This document shows positions 59,413 through 64,000 of a DNA stretch of 64,000 nt, in pieces (the first letter of the stretch is position 1; every line of letters starts with the position of its first letter). The notes under the pieces were generated by a model. The model had not been told where the DNA came from. It saw nothing but the letters and a program-made list of their open reading frames with translations, and searched no databases. A program made the position numbers and the translations under genes. The stretch is from Tamarix chinensis (lineage: Eukaryota > Streptophyta > Magnoliopsida > Caryophyllales > Tamaricaceae). The stretch is from contig CM060173.1 in NCBI GenBank assembly GCA_030549775.1, forward strand, positions 1,488,001 through 1,552,000, in the 5' to 3' direction.

Positions 59413-61160
59413 CTATATATATATATAAAGACCATATCAATCTCTAAGAGCTTTTCTAGGCATACTAGATGGCAAGGTAAACTTCTTTCTCAAAATGGAT
59501 GACTCGCATTAATCAAGTCCACCTTTATAAGTATACCTATTTACTTGCTTGATTTTCATTTATCTACTTCCTAATCCTAAACTTGTTTGTAAGGAGTTCA
59601 AAATGCTAATGTAACTATATGTATTGAAAAACATGCATCAATCATTTCAAATGCCATGATAAACAAGGTTGTGGGTTAGGTATTAGCTAGAATCCTTGAA
59701 CTTGTTACTTGATCCCTCATAGCTAGAAAAAAAATTGGGTGATTTTTGGTGAGCCCTACCCTATGCATGTTGGGTCTATCTTCTTAGAGAAAAATATTTG
59801 AGCAACATAATTTTCTTTTATGTCTAAACATGTAGAATCTCATCACCAACCTAGAAGTCAATTATTGCCCTTGTAAGGGTTTTACAACCTTTTATTTGTT
59901 GGCAAGTAGCATTAAGGCATATTTTTGAGTGAAGAATGTAAATTGAGGTGTTCTAGAGGTATATTCTAGAATCCTCATAGATGAGGGATCAAAGGAAAAC
60001 TAGAAAGGAAGGAGAAGAAAGTAAAAATATAAAGTGGTTATACTGATTTAAACATGTTAAAATGACTATAAGACCTTCTATTTATAAAGGTGACAACTAA
60101 GGCAAAGGAAGGGGAAGAATATAGTGTGGCAAGGAACATATTAGATCGTCTTTGAAGTTGTGTAGATTAGTCAGCCCATACATGAGGTTGTTGGGCCTAC
60201 AACTTGGGGTCGCCCTAGGGCCTAACATAAGAAGCTTGCAGCATGTCTAAGGCAGGATTGGGGGCTTCCTTTGGGCTCATTTCATCTCTTGGGTAGGATC
60301 TAAAAGCTTAGTATCCCGGTTGGAAGAATATCTATATCACCACTCTATCCAAAACCCCACCCACAACATTAGCCATCCTCCTAGAGGAAAGGGAATGTTT
60401 TAACTTGGCACGGTATAATCCAATATTATATTGGGGCATCGACTTGAGCTATATATTAAGGGTGTCGAGCTAAGCCATATGTTAGGGTTAGCATCCTAAG
60501 TCATACATTAGAGGTGTTGGTCTGATCCATACACTAGGGACATCAGCCTAAGCCATGCATTAATGGTATCGACCAAAGCTATACTAGTAATATAAGGCTA
60601 AACATAGGCTAGAAGGCAAACCATGATGCCAAAGGGAGGAAAACTAAGTTAGGATGGAGTGTATAGAGATGTGAAGTGCGTCTATCTAGTTCCCGTGAAA
60701 AAAGAGAATCAAGATGACACAAAAGTGGTCAGTAATGACAGTCAAATTTTGAAATTTAAATAAAGTTAGGGTAATAGAAATGGTGACTTAGCAAACAAGA
60801 CTCCTCTGACACGTGCCCCTCAGTTGTGTATCTTTAAGTAATGGAGAACACAAATTCCCTAACGCCATATTAACATATAAAAAGGAATTTAAACTTGACA
60901 TTCCATTTTCCTAAGGAAATACTCTAGATAGCTAACTATAACAAAATCTCAGGGATACACCCAAATCATTTTCCTCATGAGTATGTTAGATTGTGAAAGC
61001 TCTTTGGCTACTAAAGAAAAATTAAGGTATATATGATAATCTTCTTCCACTAATTATATCTCGGTGATTTCTTTCCCTCTTTACGATATAAAATTTATTT
61101 ACCTATTAGAGAATTCAAAACCTTACAAGAAAACCAAATTAATAATATTTCCCTTCAACT
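59413..61160 (+). other. LTR/leader-like region before the plus-strand gag-like gene
   Basis: No open frame of interest. The DNA has short G/C phrases such as TTGGGGGCTTCC and a 26-bp minisatellite at 60436-60590. At 60781 TGGTGACTTAGC loosely resembles a primer-binding site of the kind used by Tat/Ogre elements (TGGCGACTC...), so an LTR might end near 60780. The start of such an LTR was not found. Confidence 0.3.
60436..60590. repeat. ~26-bp diverged minisatellite, about 6 units
   Basis: Units of the type GTCGAGCTAAGCCATATGTT plus AGGG, with GCATCCTAAGTCATACATTA and CATCAGCCTAAGCCATGCAT as variants, follow each other with 25 to 27 base spacing. It lies in the presumed LTR/leader of the plus-strand gag-like element. 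Confidence 0.75.
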
Positions 61161-63260
61161 AAAATATCCCTATTTGTGCTACTTGTTTCTAATTAGGGTT
61201 CTAACTAAACCATAGTCACCGATGTTCACTAATCTTTTTGAGACCCTTTCTAATCTTGGTGTGAGTGGTAAGGAATAGAGGAACAAGCTTTCTAATGGTC
61301 ATCGGAGCTATGGGGTTTGTGTAGCCACTACGTCAGACACCACTATTCTAAAGAGATCTAGTAAATCTCCCTCTCGTGTAATTGTTATTTATCTCTTGAG
61401 CACCTTACCCATTATACTTGTACTTTTTATTCACATTCCTCAAATGCCTTGGTCATACCATCATCTCTGAACTCCTCAATATTATGTTCCTCAAACACCT
61501 CAGTGGTACTCCAAATGGCTAACTTCCATGCTCCAAGTTCTTCTTAATTTAAAGACCAAAATATGTTTCCTCCTAGAAAAATTATCGATTCCAAACTATA
61601 TTGATTTTTCACATTGTACCACTTTCCTAGCAATACAAGGTTGAAAAGACCCTCTCCTTAGATAAGATTAGTATCCCACTAAAGACATGAATAACCTAGA
61701 ACATCAAGGCTCTATATGATAGGGTTGGTTTCTATTTAGACTCTATCATTAGGAATATGCTTCAGGTGTGTAGGCCCATCCCCTCTTGGTTTCTTCCTAA
61801 TGCATGGAGGATGGTGGTTGGGTCCTTAGCAACTACCATTTGGTAGAGGTTTGACCTTTTGTGGAGTTATTCAGACATTTTTTTCAAGTTTTTAAACCAT
61901 CCATATGCCCCAAAATTATATTTTATTCAAAAAAGGGTTAACCATAAGTTTATAAAACATCCTATTTTATTTTTAAGAGGTTGTAACCTTACTAATTATT
62001 TATATAAGGGGACAAGGAATAAGACATATTGAACTAGAGTCAGCTCAACTCAAACATATGGGAAGATCCTTCTTCTCGTTAGACATGGAGGCTGACATTG
62101 ATTGATTTGAAAAATATGGCATAGGATGGTCACATAGTGAATAAAAATGATGTTGCAAATGACTCGATCTACCTAAAGAAAATTAGAGTGATTTTTTAGG
62201 CCGGTATATGACTTTTCATCAACATTACTATTGTTGTTGTCGGTAAATACTACAAGTGTGTTGGTTTATTAGGTTAGTTTTTTTTATGTGTAGTGTGGCG
62301 AGTAAAGAGCATAGCTAAAGAACATTCCTCAAAACATGTTCAAGGGTAGTAGAATACTTTCAATTCCCCTCTAATGTGGCTCCTATGAGAGTGTCAGCCA
62401 TCTCAAATAATGTGCCAAAATACAAAGTATGGCTCCATAGCTTTTGTTAACTTACTCAATTTGTGATTATCTACTAGAATTTTCATTTTCCTTTTTATAC
62501 AAAAATAAAAAGGTGTGGCTAAGACCATCCTTGAGAAGAAGGCAATAAGGCCAAGTAAGGTGAGTGACATCAATCCTCTTAAATTTCCCTTTATTATACT
62601 ATTACTGTCCAACCTTTAGTTGTCACCCGAACCAGGCAAGGAGACAAGATTATTATTGTTCTCATCAGTCTTCTTAGCTACAAGGGTCCACACATGTATT
62701 ATGAATAATTTACAACTTTTGATATACCCACTTGGCTTTCCTATTCTACACCGCCCAAAACTAAAATTACCTCTGACCCTATCATATACCTGATTCTCCT
62801 GCTATCAATGTCATCCTTGACTGCCCTAAATTTTTTCCCTCTTCTCAAGTACAAACACATCCACAACGCACTCCTAAGGCCCAACAAAAATTTTTAATAA
62901 AATATATGGTGAAGAAGGATACCTTGATGAAGCCCAACTACGTAAGAGAAGAAGAGTGGTATGTCCAACCCTCCTCTAGAGACAAGCTTAGAGAAGAAGG
63001 ACATCATATCTAAATCCTTAATAAATGATACCAAGTTAAAGGCATCTGAATTAGTGGTTGGTGGCCAAGGGAATACAGACAGTGCCTTAGTGTCAACATC
63101 ACACCCTCTTCCCTCAATCGTGCCTACAGTAAACATGGAGGGTATAGGGGACTTGACCTTGTTGATGGTCAACAATGGAATATCATAAAGGGCCCAGACA
63201 AAGGAGTGTCAGGCTAGGAGACCATTCATCAAAGAAAGGTCTCATGTAATAAGGAAATTG
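61161..63260 (+). pseudogene. Gag-like 'putative plant transposon' protein, second copy
   Basis: In plus frames FYLDSIIRNMLQ (about 61727), then VCRPIPSWFLPNAWRMVVGS (61765-61825), KFLNHPYAPKLYFIQKR (about 61890), and SSTQTYGKILLLVRH (62040-62085) follow the conserved order of plant retroelement gag-like proteins. The same domain is on the minus strand at 34848-35185. Downstream, a frame at 62961-63188 (Ser/Thr/Leu-rich) and broken pieces may be the variable middle. A stop lies between domain blocks and frames shift, so it is a pseudogene. Nucleic-acid binding capsid role is inferred from position in such elements. Confidence 0.6.
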
Positions 63261-64000
63261 AGGTTAACATTGAGGATGATAGTGTAACACACCGATGCAC
63301 TGATTGCTGGCAGTTACTTGGAGTGCTTTCAAGATCAATGATTGTTCACACAAACCAACACAATTCCTTTTAACATTTTTTTCTCACTCACATGCATCCC
63401 AAAAACTTATTATGAGATCACTGATCCTTAAATTACTCCAAATCAAGCATGTTAACTTAAGTTTTCCAAAAATAATGTATATATTATTGATATAGATAGT
63501 ATTATCAATAATTTTAAGCCTCCACTATCCATCACCTACACCCCCACTCAATAACACAACATCCCCATTACTCCTTCACCATTAACTATCTCGTTATAGC
63601 CTATCCGCAAGAATCATCCCACTAAGTGGCTGACTGACTGACTCATTTAAGTTCAACTCACAGTCGTGATTTTACTTTGATATCAATAACCTTGACATTA
63701 CCAAAGTCTACCTTTTATTTGAATGCCACTTAAACAATAACACCAGCCTTAAGCAAGTTGAGGTGGTGATGTTGGCTTAGGATAAGAACAAATTCGAGGG
63801 TCTGAAGATAGCTTCTCTATTGATATATGACTTGAAACTAACCTTCCAAGTTTTTCAACTTCTTCTTATAAAATTTGTATATTGACAACAATGTGGATGA
63901 TATTTGCAACAACTATAAATTTGAAATAAATTATTTGATAGAGTTTAGAGAAGTGAAAAGAGGTTTTGCCTACTCTAGAAGAAGCATGGAGATTAACAAG
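63261..64000. other. Right edge: gene-free, possible LTR-type end at 63284
   Basis: TGTAACACACCGATGCACTG at about 63284 looks like a low-end LTR terminus, but the window stops before a partner could be seen. Frames such as 63304-63495 show no domain. The last 250 bases could be further gag-like coding remnants. Confidence 0.3.

Overview
The window is plant nuclear DNA from a transposon-rich, gene-free block of a flowering-plant chromosome. No complete protein-coding host gene could be supported on either strand. The evidence for a plant is a Ty3/gypsy pol remnant of plant type, an initiator-methionine tRNA primer site (TGGTATCAGAG), Tourist-like and Stowaway-like MITEs, and a CACTA-like fragment. 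The gag-like protein resembles those often labelled 'putative plant transposon protein'. A monocot, perhaps a palm, fits the long LTRs and this gag type, but that is a guess.

Most of the middle (about 5 to 53 kb) is built from one family of long LTRs, typically 3.6 to 4.0 kb. They sit mainly as solo LTRs in both orientations: A 5141-8706 (-), B 10094-12054 (-), C 14270-17396 (+, with a dead pol in front), D 19688-33222 (-), E 21540-25372 (-), F 25689-31426 (+), H 49125-52948 (-), plus a fragment G near 44010. The family architecture in LTR sense is: TGTAA-type start; AT-rich part; pyrimidine-rich block with a TATA box in most copies; microsatellite or AT-rich middle; two blocks of about 60-bp repeats with CCGGTGG-type cores; a tandem hairpin in several copies; and a TTACA-type end. 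D is a nested structure. It has its own CATCA target duplication and holds two other solo LTRs, E (GCAGG/GCAAG) and F (CATAC/CATAC). D itself interrupts an older minus-strand gag-like gene, whose halves now lie at about 33.2-35.7 kb and 18.6-19.7 kb.

Other parts: 1-5.1 kb is mostly low-copy-looking DNA with more CpG. A Ty1/copia-like LTR piece with diverged repeats lies at 35.9-37 kb. Two copies of a second LTR family lie at 37.2-40.0 and 40.8-43.6 kb, the latter carrying a Stowaway-like and a Tourist-like MITE. AT-rich anonymous DNA fills 44.8-49.1 kb. At 53-56 kb there is a possible copia LTR and a CACTA-like element; 56-58.8 kb is again low-copy-looking; 58.8-59.4 kb is an unclassified internally repeated element; 59.4-64 kb is an LTR-like leader and a second, plus-strand gag-like pseudogene.

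Nothing works together as a pathway or operon. The biology is the insertion, recombination to solo LTRs, and decay of retroelements. I found no convincing novel gene system; the most interesting signals are the nesting history and the conserved hairpin and repeat architecture inside the LTRs.
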